13,326 nt of DNA from Candidatus Peribacter sp. UBA2144 (GCA_002328295.1 DCXE01000022.1:1-13326), one strand, 5' to 3'; counted from the first letter of the stretch, positions 4,244 through 12,928 are shown. Numbers and translations: made by a program. Notes: generated from the letters alone by a model not told the origin.

Positions 4244-7200
4244 TTATTTCCTCTTCAACTGCCCCCGGATCAAGCCATCTGGATATTTATCTGTCGCAAC
4301 ATTCAAATACAACTTTCCGCTATATAGACTAACAATTTCCATATCAGTCAGAGATCTGGTTTCTCCGCTTAAGGTTACTATCCGCGATATTTCTTTGTCA
4401 GTTTCCCCTTCTCCTCTTTCGAATAGTCTTATGGCCACACCTTGTGATTTGGGTGCATTAATGGAGTATTGAAGCTTCTTATTCTTTTTAAGAACAAAAA
4501 CTGCATCACCCTTTACTTCGGTAACGGCTGGAGGAGTAACATTTGCTCCTCTCATTTTCACAGAAAATGAAACTCCTTTAGGACATTTTTTCGGATCGTA
4601 CTTTTTCTTTCCACAAACTGGATTGCATTTACTTGGTTCTCCCTTGCATACAAATCCTGATTCCAAAGTGCAACTTGGAGTACATCCATCATCCAAAGCA
4701 GTATTGCCATCATCACATTGTTCAGTACCTCTGGTAATTCCATCTCCACATGTTGAAGTACAATTAATTCCTTTTTGACAATAGAATCCTGTTTCTATTG
4801 TACATTTATCTGAACATCCATCGTTATTCTTCATATTTCCATCATCACATTCTTCAGAAAGATTTTTCTTTCCGTTTCCGCAATTTATTTTGCATTTGCT
4901 TTTTTTCTTACCAGTACAACTGTAACCCTGTTCAATCTGACAGAATTCAGAACACCCGTCTCCACTTCTTTTATTTTTGTCATCACACTCTTCAGCCCCC
5001 TTCTTGATTCCATCACCACACTTAGGTAAACACACACTTGGTTCACCGCCGCATACGAAACCTTTTTCAGTTCCGCAAGATTTTGAACATCCATCGCTAT
5101 TATTAACATTCTTGTCATCGCACTTTTCTGCTCCACCTATCATTCCATTACCACAAACCGGAGTGCATTTAGATTTTGGATTTCCATTGCACAAAAAACC
5201 TGCTTCTGTAGAACAAAATGGAGAACATCCATCCTCACTTATCACATTTCCATCATCGCACTTTTCATATGGCTTCTCTAATTTTCCATTTCCACATCTT
5301 GCACTAGAAGGACGACATTGATTTGATTTAAATGTAATATTTATATTATTACCTCCATCTATACAATCCTCATTACATTCACCGGCGATTACATGATCAT
5401 AATCCATTCCGCTTACATTTAAACTTTTCATTTCTACGTTACCCAAGGGTATTAACTTCCAGGGCTTTCCACTCTTCGATGAGTTAACAAAAATAAACAT
5501 GCATTTATCTCCTTTTAGCTTAAGAGTTCCATTAACACGCTGAATTGTTCCGCTATCTACTATCAAAACCCCCTTTTTATTTGGTGGTACAATTTTTTCA
5601 AGGTCATAGAACGTATTGTTGCCGGTTATCCTGTTAACAGAACCTACAAAGGCAACCTTCCCGTTACCGGATATAAATCTACCTTTTTCATTTAACCAGG
5701 AACCTCCAATTCTTATTGTTTGATTATCTTTTAGCTCCAAAATCCCGCTAATAATTCTCAAGTCGTTTTTTACAACCAAGCCTTTCTTTGGAGGATAGAA
5801 TGTCAAATTTCTGCTTGATTCTAATATCAAATCTTTATATTCAACATCATCAAGATTCACGATCCCACTGCTCAGTTTGTAATGAACAGTAGAGCCATCA
5901 CTCAGCTTAAGTTTTGGGTGATCTTCATTACCTCTCATAATCAAAGTCGCACCTTTGCTGACTGCTAACACCGATTTATTTTCGCTTTTAATATCGTTTT
6001 TATTTGTATCAAATATTCCAGAACGCAATTGTATCTTTTGATTCTTTTTTGATAAATGTACCGGAGACATAAGCTTAACAATACCTCCTCCGTCTTTGTT
6101 AATTATTAAATCTCCCTCGAATCTGGATGGATTTGCGAGTTTTAATTCCTGTGTTTTGTGGCCAACAAAGTTCAACGATGTACCGCCTGTTCCACTTAAT
6201 TCATCGTAGGTTACGTCTCCATAAACAGTAAACGAGCCATCATTTGAAATTCCAGACACTAGTTTAAGATCACCATGCACTACAACAGTAGTACCCTTCT
6301 GTATTTTTAGCTTCGATGTCGGGTGTTTATTGATGATCAAGTGTCCAAATTCTGCTTTATCCATATTCAACTTGCTTGTTTTGCCTTTCAGCACCGTGTT
6401 GCCTCCATTGTGGATGTACTTTCCACCTACTTTTTCTAGATCTCCATAAAAGTGGGCTTCATGGGATGATCCGACAAGCTTTCCTTTATTTAATTCTACG
6501 TCATCATTAAATACCATAATTTTCCTTCCTCCTCTAAATTCACCACCGTTAATTTTAACTTTGTCATTAGCATTAAATTCTGCATCATTAACCCATAGCA
6601 AGCCTCCATTTATTACTAAATTTGAGTTTAAAGTCATAACACCTCCGTTGGCAATCATCTCCCCTTTTTCAATTATTACCTGAGCGTTTGCAATTACTGA
6701 TCCACTTCTTAATTCAAAATTACCTCCATCCAGTTCTAATTTTGAGTATGTCCACATGTTGCCTCCCTCAACAATAAAATTGCCTTTCAGTATTTTGATT
6801 GGATTTTCAAATATATAAGACTCTCCTTCCGGATTATTTTTGTCTATATCATTAGGCGCTTTTAGCCTTACTGTAGTATTTTTTGAATTCAGTCTGATTT
6901 TTAAAACTTTACCGCCTGCATATATTTGAACTGTTCTTTCTTTTTCCCCATCCAGCCTAAGCTCCGTTGTTCCTCCATCAAAAGAGGAATTCTGATCAAC
7001 ATCCCCAAATGCATTTAGGGTACCTCCTTTCACAATACCATCTAATAGTTCCAATTTGTTTTGCACTATCATGCTGTCTTTTTCTTGCATTATCAAAGCA
7101 GTGTCATCTTCTTTCTTAATTATCACGTTATAAAACTCTTCATTTTTGGGAAAATCGAATCTGTGCGAAGTACCCTTAATCACTACAGTAGAATCATTAT

Positions 7201-9268
7201 GTTTGAAATCTCCCTTTGCTTGTAACCAATCTGTACTTACTTCCAATTTCTTTGGAGAAATAAATGAGCCGCTTTCCAGATTGAACTTTCCAACCAAGTC
7301 GTCAGTAAATTTCACAGTTCCATTCCCTCCATGAAATTCACCCCCATTAATTGTGACATTCCCATTGAAAACCGCCTGTTTACTTCCTGCTTGAAATATA
7401 CCATCTAATTGTGTGTAATCACCATCAACTATAACTTTATATTTATTTTGTGTTAGATTCCCATCGATCTTCAGGTTATCTGTATGCAAGTGACCTTTAA
7501 GTTCCAATGTGACTCCCGATGCAATATACAAAGTATTGTCTTCGTGAACAGTAATATCACCACCTTTTGCACTGAGCAAATTGTCAATGCCTGGATTATT
7601 GTAACCGCCGTTACTTATAGCCTTTTTAATATTCTTAGTTGAATATTTGATATCACTATCTCTCCCGCCAATTAGGTCTATATTATTCCTTAACAGATCT
7701 ACCTTTATTAGTTTTTCTGTATTCTTTTTTACAATAGTCATTGCACTGTTATCTTGCGAACCTTCTACAAACACTGTTATAACTGAGCCCTTTTTTATAT
7801 CCAGATTTTCAATCTTATATTTTCCATCCTTACCAGACTTGATTCTGGCCTTTGCTTCTCCTCCGTCTATGCTTACAGCTATAGTTGCAGGTTCGTCGTC
7901 AGGACTAGTTACTGTTCTAAACAAAGTTCCAACAATTACATCCCTATTTCCAGCAAATATTTCTTTCGGCGCTGCCTGATGAAGTTTCTTTGCAAGTAGT
8001 GGTTTTGGCAATGACATCAAAAATGGTATTTCATTTTCCTGCTGCTTCCAAGTTCTATCCCAATCCCAAGTTTTATATGTTTTTACATTTTTCAGATCAT
8101 CCTCGTTCCACCCCTTGCCCTTTCCTTTATCTTTCATACCACTCTTTATCAAGGAGTAATGAGACTTCGAGACTTTGGAGCGGGATCCTTCTATCCCAAC
8201 CAATCCACCTCCATCTTCTATCTCACAAGTTGTACTTTCTGACTCTTCTAAACATTGAATGCTACTAAATGATATAGCCCTTTTCATTTTCGATTTACCA
8301 TGAAGTATTCCCCATCCACCACCAGCTTGTTTTTTTACCATAACATCCGACTCTGCATATACATCTGATATAGAAGTATTTTCCGCAATTCCACCCAGAC
8401 CTCCTACTCCGTATACTCCTCTAATGCTAGAACCAATAGAAGCACTCTCTTCCAAAGCCCCGCCGTCAATTCTGCCTACAATTCCTCCAATCGCTCCTTC
8501 GCCTTCAATATCGCAATAATATGCAGCATTTGATCTAATTATAGACCTGGTATCATTCATCTGCGCGTAACCTACCAATCCACCTACTCCCCAAACACCA
8601 TTTACAGAACTTTTCTCTGCTATTACTGCTTCGATTCTTCCTTCTGTCATACTTCCAATCGCAGTACCTACTGTAATCGACCCCTGAATTTCTGCATTTA
8701 ATATTCGTAAATCCTGCACAACAGCTCCAGATGACCATCCGATAAGACCAACTCCATTGGATTTCGGGCGTGAAATGCTCAAATTTGAAATAGTAAATCC
8801 ATTTCCATTCAAACTTCCGGAAAATGGTTTTCTTCTGCTTCCAATTGGCCTGAATCCATTTACATCCAAGCATGACCCCGACTCCTTCCAACGTCCTTTG
8901 CAATACTCTGCACAATCGTCTTTTTTCTCCGCACAACCTGAAAATATTTCGTTTTCACATTCCGACTCTTTAATCCATACGCAGCCACTTTTTTTCTTAG
9001 AACAGGATTTTCTTTCTTTAATCGAAGAACAATCATCAACATCCCATGTAGCTGTTTCAATGCAATCAATATCCTGTTTTATTTCATAATGAGAATCCCG
9101 ATTTTTTTTCATTGACTGTAGATCTTTGCAGCTCATTATTCTATACGGGTCTTGTTTAGATCCCGTGCCAAGAAGCGCCGCATCAACTTTGATAGAAGTG
9201 CCAATACCAAATATCATTATGCAGACAAGCAATGCAAATGAGCCTCTGATGGACGTGGATTTATTCAT
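4244..9268 (-). CDS. Large secreted surface protein: GLUG repeats, beta-helix stalk, five DUF4215 Cys-rich repeats, C-terminal CHRD domain
   Basis: A 1674-residue exported protein. Residues 1-30 form a signal peptide (hydrophobic FALLVCIMIFGIG, cleavage likely after VDA). Residues 31-430 have a GLUG-type layout (GTGSKQDPYRI, GFRPIG, GNGFTISNLSI, several VGGLVGYA-like motifs, closing EIPFL) interrupted at 69-135 by a Cys-rich insert. Next comes an Ig/carboxypeptidase-regulatory-like stretch (~435-530), then ~750 residues of irregular beta-rich repeats (INGGEFHGGNGTVKF, VINGGLLWVNDA types) suggesting a long beta-helix stalk. Five Cys repeats of the CGDG-ECDDGN-DGCS-C-GFxCxG pattern follow (nt 5297 to ~4606), then a CHRD domain ending SGKLYLNVATDKYPDGLIRGQL. 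The start is the ATG at 9268, overlapping the stop of the upstream surface gene by 8 nt; a GTG at 9274 is an alternative. There is no C-terminal membrane anchor. Adhesion or host contact is inference. Confidence 0.93.
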   Translation of the reverse strand: MNKSTSIRGSFALLVCIMIFGIGTSIKVDAALLGTGSKQDPYRIMSCKDLQSMKKNRDSHYEIKQDIDCIETATWDVDDCSSIKERKSCSKKKSGCVWIKESECENEIFSGCAEKKDDCAEYCKGRWKESGSCLDVNGFRPIGSRRKPFSGSLNGNGFTISNLSISRPKSNGVGLIGWSSGAVVQDLRILNAEIQGSITVGTAIGSMTEGRIEAVIAEKSSVNGVWGVGGLVGYAQMNDTRSIIRSNAAYYCDIEGEGAIGGIVGRIDGGALEESASIGSSIRGVYGVGGLGGIAENTSISDVYAESDVMVKKQAGGGWGILHGKSKMKRAISFSSIQCLEESESTTCEIEDGGGLVGIEGSRSKVSKSHYSLIKSGMKDKGKGKGWNEDDLKNVKTYKTWDWDRTWKQQENEIPFLMSLPKPLLAKKLHQAAPKEIFAGNRDVIVGTLFRTVTSPDDEPATIAVSIDGGEAKARIKSGKDGKYKIENLDIKKGSVITVFVEGSQDNSAMTIVKKNTEKLIKVDLLRNNIDLIGGRDSDIKYSTKNIKKAISNGGYNNPGIDNLLSAKGGDITVHEDNTLYIASGVTLELKGHLHTDNLKIDGNLTQNKYKVIVDGDYTQLDGIFQAGSKQAVFNGNVTINGGEFHGGNGTVKFTDDLVGKFNLESGSFISPKKLEVSTDWLQAKGDFKHNDSTVVIKGTSHRFDFPKNEEFYNVIIKKEDDTALIMQEKDSMIVQNKLELLDGIVKGGTLNAFGDVDQNSSFDGGTTELRLDGEKERTVQIYAGGKVLKIRLNSKNTTVRLKAPNDIDKNNPEGESYIFENPIKILKGNFIVEGGNMWTYSKLELDGGNFELRSGSVIANAQVIIEKGEMIANGGVMTLNSNLVINGGLLWVNDAEFNANDKVKINGGEFRGGRKIMVFNDDVELNKGKLVGSSHEAHFYGDLEKVGGKYIHNGGNTVLKGKTSKLNMDKAEFGHLIINKHPTSKLKIQKGTTVVVHGDLKLVSGISNDGSFTVYGDVTYDELSGTGGTSLNFVGHKTQELKLANPSRFEGDLIINKDGGGIVKLMSPVHLSKKNQKIQLRSGIFDTNKNDIKSENKSVLAVSKGATLIMRGNEDHPKLKLSDGSTVHYKLSSGIVNLDDVEYKDLILESSRNLTFYPPKKGLVVKNDLRIISGILELKDNQTIRIGGSWLNEKGRFISGNGKVAFVGSVNRITGNNTFYDLEKIVPPNKKGVLIVDSGTIQRVNGTLKLKGDKCMFIFVNSSKSGKPWKLIPLGNVEMKSLNVSGMDYDHVIAGECNEDCIDGGNNINITFKSNQCRPSSARCGNGKLEKPYEKCDDGNVISEDGCSPFCSTEAGFLCNGNPKSKCTPVCGNGMIGGAEKCDDKNVNNSDGCSKSCGTEKGFVCGGEPSVCLPKCGDGIKKGAEECDDKNKRSGDGCSEFCQIEQGYSCTGKKKSKCKINCGNGKKNLSEECDDGNMKNNDGCSDKCTIETGFYCQKGINCTSTCGDGITRGTEQCDDGNTALDDGCTPSCTLESGFVCKGEPSKCNPVCGKKKYDPKKCPKGVSFSVKMRGANVTPPAVTEVKGDAVFVLKKNKKLQYSINAPKSQGVAIRLFERGEGETDKEISRIVTLSGETRSLTDMEIVSLYSGKLYLNVATDKYPDGLIRGQLKRK

Positions 9269-11372
9269 CTGCACAAAGGGGGTTCTTTTTATTAATTTTG
9301 CTCAAAGCTGTTATCGACGTTCCCGCAAACAATATTACGATCACACCCACAAAGGATAATGTTGTTGAGCCCGCATTGCTTCCCATCAGAGATCCCTGCA
9401 AAGAAACCTTCTTCTTGTTGCATTCAAAACTGGGCCTGCTCATATTATTGTCATTTACTATCTTTGAACACTGCTCAGAAACATCCGTTATTACCATAAT
9501 ATCTTTTACTATTTTTCCATCAAGAGCCACAGTAAACGCCGGTGGAGGCAAATTGTGGATCACATTTCCGTCAGCATCTGCAACTATAATGTTCATCATT
9601 ACCCCTTTATCAAAACCCTTCAAATATCTACCCTTGTCTGTAATCATAGATACCTTGGGTGATTTGTATCCTATAAAATTGCTTCTAAGGTTATTTTTTA
9701 ACTCGGATGCAATCTTGTGCGTTTTCACATCAACCTGTGAAAGATCGAGTGTTTTGGAAAATAGAAAACTCGCTTCTTTTACCGTAGATTTCCCACATGA
9801 AGTATCTACTTTGACTTTAACGATGTGTTCACCCTCATTTATTTTCTTTAGGTCTAAAGTAGCGCTATATAATCCACTACATAGTTCGCATGTATCTGTA
9901 CAGGCGCTGTTTGTACTCTGGTTATTTGCTCCATCGTCGCACTGCTCCAGATACTGAACCTTCCCATCTCCGCAAAATTCAAGTTTACATTCTTTACTGC
10001 ATCCATCTCCATCTTTTGCAAAACTTATACCTCCATGCCTTCTGCACAAAAGCGCTGACTGTCTTTCCTGCCATACAGCTCCGTGATATTTTCCACCAAA
10101 GCACATTCCTCCAAAATCACATTCCTCGGAACCATCTTTTCTTCCATCACCACATTCATTTATAACTTGAGTTTCCACCTCCACTTTTATTTCATCCCCA
10201 CAGACTGGAATTTCTATAATTCGACATCCACCATCCGCTGATTTAGGCTTTGAACAATATGTAATGTCTGGACTATTATTACATTTTGGAATTGCTGGAT
10301 AGGATGCAACTCCATTTTTTCCATACACAAGAATAGGCTCACATTCTTCTCCGAGCGCTCTTTGAACTATTCCATCTCCACAAGATCCAAGTTCCCTGTA
10401 GCAATAGGATGAACAGCCATCTCTGCTATTTTTATTTCCATCATCGCATTCTTCACCAATGTCAATTTTCCCATCTCCACACGTTACAAGAGTCCTCGCT
10501 CTTATCGGTACATCCGGAGCATATTTATAATTAGGATCAGATTTGATTTTATTAATATCCTGAGCTCTTCTTCGCTCTGCTCTCCCCGATATGGTTCCTA
10601 CAGCTGAAGATCCCCCTCCGCCGGTACGCCACTTACAGCTGTTACTGCATATTGAGGTACCTGGAGGTTCGCATTCTTCATTATCAGCCCATACTAATCC
10701 ATCTCCGCATGTAGCATTTTTGCAAGTATCAAGACAGCTGTCTGTACTGGTAGTATTACTGTCATCGCATTGTTCCGCCCCTTTAACAAGCCCATCTCCG
10801 CATATTCCGGAACAAGTACTAGGAGATCCTGTGCATGAAAATCCTGTCTCTACTGCGCATGATGCATCGCATCCATCGCCTTCTGTAGTGTTGCTATCAT
10901 CACAAGTCTCACTTCCCTTAATTGCACCATCTCCGCATGTAGCGGTACAAGTGCTTGGATCGCCTGTGCAGGTATAACCGGATTCAACCGTACATGTTGA
11001 GCTACATCCATCGCCATTGGTAGTATTATTGTCGTCACAATCTTCTCCTGTTTCCACATCATTATTTCCACAAACGGGATCAAGCGTACAAGTGCTTGGA
11101 TCGCCTGTGCAGGTATAACCCGATTCAACCGTACAAGTTGAGCTACATCCATCGCCATTAGTAGTGTTATTGTCATCACAATCCTCTCCTATTTCGACGT
11201 CATTGTTTCCACAAACAGCAGCAGCAGAGGAGGAAGCGTATCCGTAAAGGATTGGTAAACCAATGTTACCGTCACCTCTTTCCTGTGTGCCAAAATCGAT
11301 CCCCAATGACACAAGAACGCAGATCAATAATCCGCATAGAAGAACCTGTGTTATTTGTGTATATTTCGGCAT
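9261..11372 (-). CDS. Secreted, membrane-anchored DUF4215-type Cys-rich repeat protein (703 aa)
   Basis: First gene of the surface operon. Residues ~8-25 (QVLLCGLLICVLVSLGI) form an export signal, with possible cleavage near the Ala-rich SSSAAA at ~47-52. From Cys54 follow disulfide-rich repeats of the DUF4215/myxococcal Cys-repeat type (CGNNDVE-EDCDDNN-DGCSSTC-GYTCTGDPSTC). The first two are nearly identical; later ones degenerate (CGDG-EECEPP, CGDE), and a second group sits around residues 290-500. The next ~170 residues look like beta-sandwich domains (EGEHIVKVKVD, MMNIIVADADGN). A helix SFVGVIVILFAGTSITAL near the C-terminus followed by SKINKK is a typical membrane anchor with a cytoplasmic tail. 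Acidic Asp/Asn loops in the repeats suggest calcium binding (inference). An AGGA lies just upstream of the ATG. Its stop overlaps the start of the next gene, implying translational coupling. Confidence 0.93.
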   Translation of the reverse strand: MPKYTQITQVLLCGLLICVLVSLGIDFGTQERGDGNIGLPILYGYASSSAAAVCGNNDVEIGEDCDDNNTTNGDGCSSTCTVESGYTCTGDPSTCTLDPVCGNNDVETGEDCDDNNTTNGDGCSSTCTVESGYTCTGDPSTCTATCGDGAIKGSETCDDSNTTEGDGCDASCAVETGFSCTGSPSTCSGICGDGLVKGAEQCDDSNTTSTDSCLDTCKNATCGDGLVWADNEECEPPGTSICSNSCKWRTGGGGSSAVGTISGRAERRRAQDINKIKSDPNYKYAPDVPIRARTLVTCGDGKIDIGEECDDGNKNSRDGCSSYCYRELGSCGDGIVQRALGEECEPILVYGKNGVASYPAIPKCNNSPDITYCSKPKSADGGCRIIEIPVCGDEIKVEVETQVINECGDGRKDGSEECDFGGMCFGGKYHGAVWQERQSALLCRRHGGISFAKDGDGCSKECKLEFCGDGKVQYLEQCDDGANNQSTNSACTDTCELCSGLYSATLDLKKINEGEHIVKVKVDTSCGKSTVKEASFLFSKTLDLSQVDVKTHKIASELKNNLRSNFIGYKSPKVSMITDKGRYLKGFDKGVMMNIIVADADGNVIHNLPPPAFTVALDGKIVKDIMVITDVSEQCSKIVNDNNMSRPSFECNKKKVSLQGSLMGSNAGSTTLSFVGVIVILFAGTSITALSKINKKNPLCADE
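10945..11216 (-). repeat. Recent tandem duplication of one Cys-rich repeat (two 131-bp copies, 141-bp period)
   Basis: Copy A (10945-11075) and copy B (11086-11216) differ at about 10 of 131 positions. By my hand alignment nine differences are silent and one changes Thr to Ile (VETGED against VEIGED). The period of 141 bp is exactly 47 codons, so the frame is kept. The copies encode the first two Cys repeats of the 703-aa protein. Confidence 0.9.
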
Positions 11373-11382
11373 GAATCCTGTA

Positions 11383-11391
11383 ATTATAGCA
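11383..11391 (-). promoter_or_regulatory. Extended -10 promoter of the surface-protein operon
   Basis: The minus strand reads TGCTATAAT, a perfect -10 box with the TGn extension, ending 10 nt before the ATG at 11372. The predicted leader is only about 4-5 nt. No -35 box is convincing. It is divergent from the pyk promoters, with the two strong -10 boxes about 56 bp apart. Confidence 0.6.
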
Positions 11392-11421
11392 CAAATTTCA
11401 AGTCTCAGCCTCTCACAGAAA

Positions 11422-11450
11422 TTGCCCTTATTCTCCTTTGATGTTATAAT
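11422..11450 (+). promoter_or_regulatory. Main pyk promoter (P1)
   Basis: TTGCCC (11422-11427), a 17-nt spacer and a perfect TATAAT (11445-11450) preceded by the TGn extension (11442-11444). The start of transcription would fall near 11457, about 50 nt before the pyk ATG and about 3 nt before a small upstream reading frame. Confidence 0.65.
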
Positions 11451-11459
11451 AAACTAGGA

Positions 11460-11495
11460 ATGAATATTTCGCCTATACAAAACAAAATTCATTGA
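11460..11495 (+). CDS. Possible 11-codon leader peptide upstream of pyk
   Basis: ATG at 11460 opens MNISPIQNKIH and stops at TGA (11493-11495), immediately followed by an in-frame TAA and 12 nt before the pyk ATG. It begins about 3 nt after the predicted P1 start, matching the near-leaderless initiation style seen here. Coding is unproven; it may be a chance short frame, although its position could couple its translation to pyk. Confidence 0.25.
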   Translation: MNISPIQNKIH

Positions 11496-11501
11496 TAAAA
11501 T
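11474..11501 (+). promoter_or_regulatory. Possible second pyk promoter (P2), leaderless
   Basis: TATACA (11474-11479) and TAAAAT (11496-11501) with a 16-nt spacer. The -10-like box ends exactly 6 nt before the pyk ATG, the same geometry as at purQ and the 84-aa gene. Both boxes are weak matches, so P1 may be the only active promoter. Confidence 0.35.
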
Positions 11502-11507
11502 AGCAAA

Positions 11508-12908
11508 ATGCGATCAACAAAAATCATATGTACCATAGGTCCAGCGACCTCTAGCCCCGAAGATTTATCTGCACTTATAGACAGCGGCATGAATATCGCG
11601 AGACTGAATCGCTCACACGGCACTCAAGAAAAATGCAAAGAAGTAATAAATTTCATTAGAAATTACTCCGAAAAACATAGGCTTCCCATAGGAATAATGG
11701 TCGATACAAAAGGTGGGGAAATCAGGACAGGAGCCGTGATTCATCCTATCGAAATTAAGAAAGGACAGGAGGTAATTTTTTCTCCGGTTCCAATTCCAGA
11801 GGAAGAGAGAACAGTAATTGAAGTTAGTTACAATAATTTTTACAAAGACGTACCCGAAACTGACACTATAATTTTGGACGGTGGAGATATTTTGTTCGAC
11901 ATAGTTTCTACTAGCAAGAATAAAACTGTAATTGGAAGAGCTCGAGGTGATGGCTCTATCGGGAGCAGAAGGCACATCAACTTGCCCGGTGCTGATATTG
12001 ACCTCCCATCAATTACAGACAAAGATTGGGAAGATATCGAATTTGCTATTAAGGAGGATGCAGATTTTCTGGCGCTTTCATTTATCAGAAATGCGGATGA
12101 AGTAAGATTAGTGAGAAAATTTTTGCAGGACAAAAAGAGCAATATAAAAATTATTACAAAAGTTGAAACTCATCAGGCGGTTGAACATATTTCAGAGATT
12201 ATTGAAGTGTCCGACGCCATTATGGTAGCCAGAGGCGATTTAGGAACGAATTTACCATTTGAAGAAATACCAACAATTCAAGATAAAATCGTAACTCTTT
12301 GCAGGGACAAAGGCATCCCGGTAATCGTAGCAACGGATATGCTCGAAAGTATGACTGAACATCCTATGCCTACGCGAGCAGAGGTTACTGATGTAGCACA
12401 TGCAGCAATGACCGGGGCGGACGCAACCATGCTTTCTGGTGAAACAGCAGTTGGGCAATTCCCATTCAAAGCAATTGAAGCCATGAGCAAGGTTTTGATT
12501 GCCACAGAGAAGCATAAATCCAGATTCCCTTCCTTGCGAATGCCCGTTCATAACGATCGAGAGGCCAGAGCAGAGGCTGCTTCTACATTGTCAGATTCTG
12601 CCAATGCTGATGCGATTTTAGTCTTTACACGCACCGGGTGTACAGCACAGGAAGTTTGCAGTTTTCGACCGATGGTACCAATAATCGCGGCAACCGAAAA
12701 TTTAGAAACCAAGAGAAAACTAACACTTTGCTATGGCGTGCATCCAATAAAAATTGAATTTGGATCCACACCAGAAGATACAATTATTGAAGGAATACGA
12801 GCTGCCAAGGAGTTCGAATTAATCAAAGAAGGACAGAGCGTTGTACTTCTATCTGATACAGAGGCAAAAGATGCACAGGTACAATCGGTACAGGTTAGGA
12901 AGGTCTGA
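11508..12908 (+). CDS. pyk: Pyruvate kinase
   Basis: The product transfers phosphate from phosphoenolpyruvate to ADP, giving pyruvate and ATP in the last glycolytic step. The 466-residue length is normal for bacteria. The barrel domain starts with TKIICTIGPA and contains GMNIARLNRSHG (Arg32, Asn34, Ser36, His37), VDTKGGEIRTG (65-75), the catalytic lysine in ITKVE (Lys218, Glu220), MVARGDLG (239-246), PTRAEVTDVAHA and MLSGETA (308-314). The B domain lies near 76-165 and the C-terminal domain from ~340. Three usually invariant spots differ: RLNFSHG has Arg for Phe35, KGPEIR has Gly for Pro70, and ATQMLES has Asp for Gln277. All core catalytic residues that I can place are kept, so it is likely active but divergent. 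No Shine-Dalgarno precedes the ATG. It is divergent from the surface-protein operon. Confidence 0.96.
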   Translation: MRSTKIICTIGPATSSPEDLSALIDSGMNIARLNRSHGTQEKCKEVINFIRNYSEKHRLPIGIMVDTKGGEIRTGAVIHPIEIKKGQEVIFSPVPIPEEERTVIEVSYNNFYKDVPETDTIILDGGDILFDIVSTSKNKTVIGRARGDGSIGSRRHINLPGADIDLPSITDKDWEDIEFAIKEDADFLALSFIRNADEVRLVRKFLQDKKSNIKIITKVETHQAVEHISEIIEVSDAIMVARGDLGTNLPFEEIPTIQDKIVTLCRDKGIPVIVATDMLESMTEHPMPTRAEVTDVAHAAMTGADATMLSGETAVGQFPFKAIEAMSKVLIATEKHKSRFPSLRMPVHNDREARAEAASTLSDSANADAILVFTRTGCTAQEVCSFRPMVPIIAATENLETKRKLTLCYGVHPIKIEFGSTPEDTIIEGIRAAKEFELIKEGQSVVLLSDTEAKDAQVQSVQVRKV

Positions 12909-12928
12909 CAACAATTAACACGCTCCCC

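Noticed and set aside
4128..4472. 114-residue plus-strand frame over the end of the surface gene
   Set aside because: It is a shadow of the 1674-aa gene and crosses a GC-rich hairpin; it has no coding support.
4600..5300. CRISPR-like array of regularly spaced repeats
   Set aside because: The periodicity comes from tandem Cys-rich protein repeats in one long reading frame; the DNA units are diverged and there are no spacers.
9298..9957. 219-residue plus-strand frame inside the 703-aa gene
   Set aside because: It is antisense to a clear secreted protein and has no recognisable family or start signal.
2384..12908. Alternative genetic code with TGA read as glycine (Gracilibacteria type)
   Set aside because: pyrH and pyk both end at TGA at the normal family length, so TGA acts as stop.
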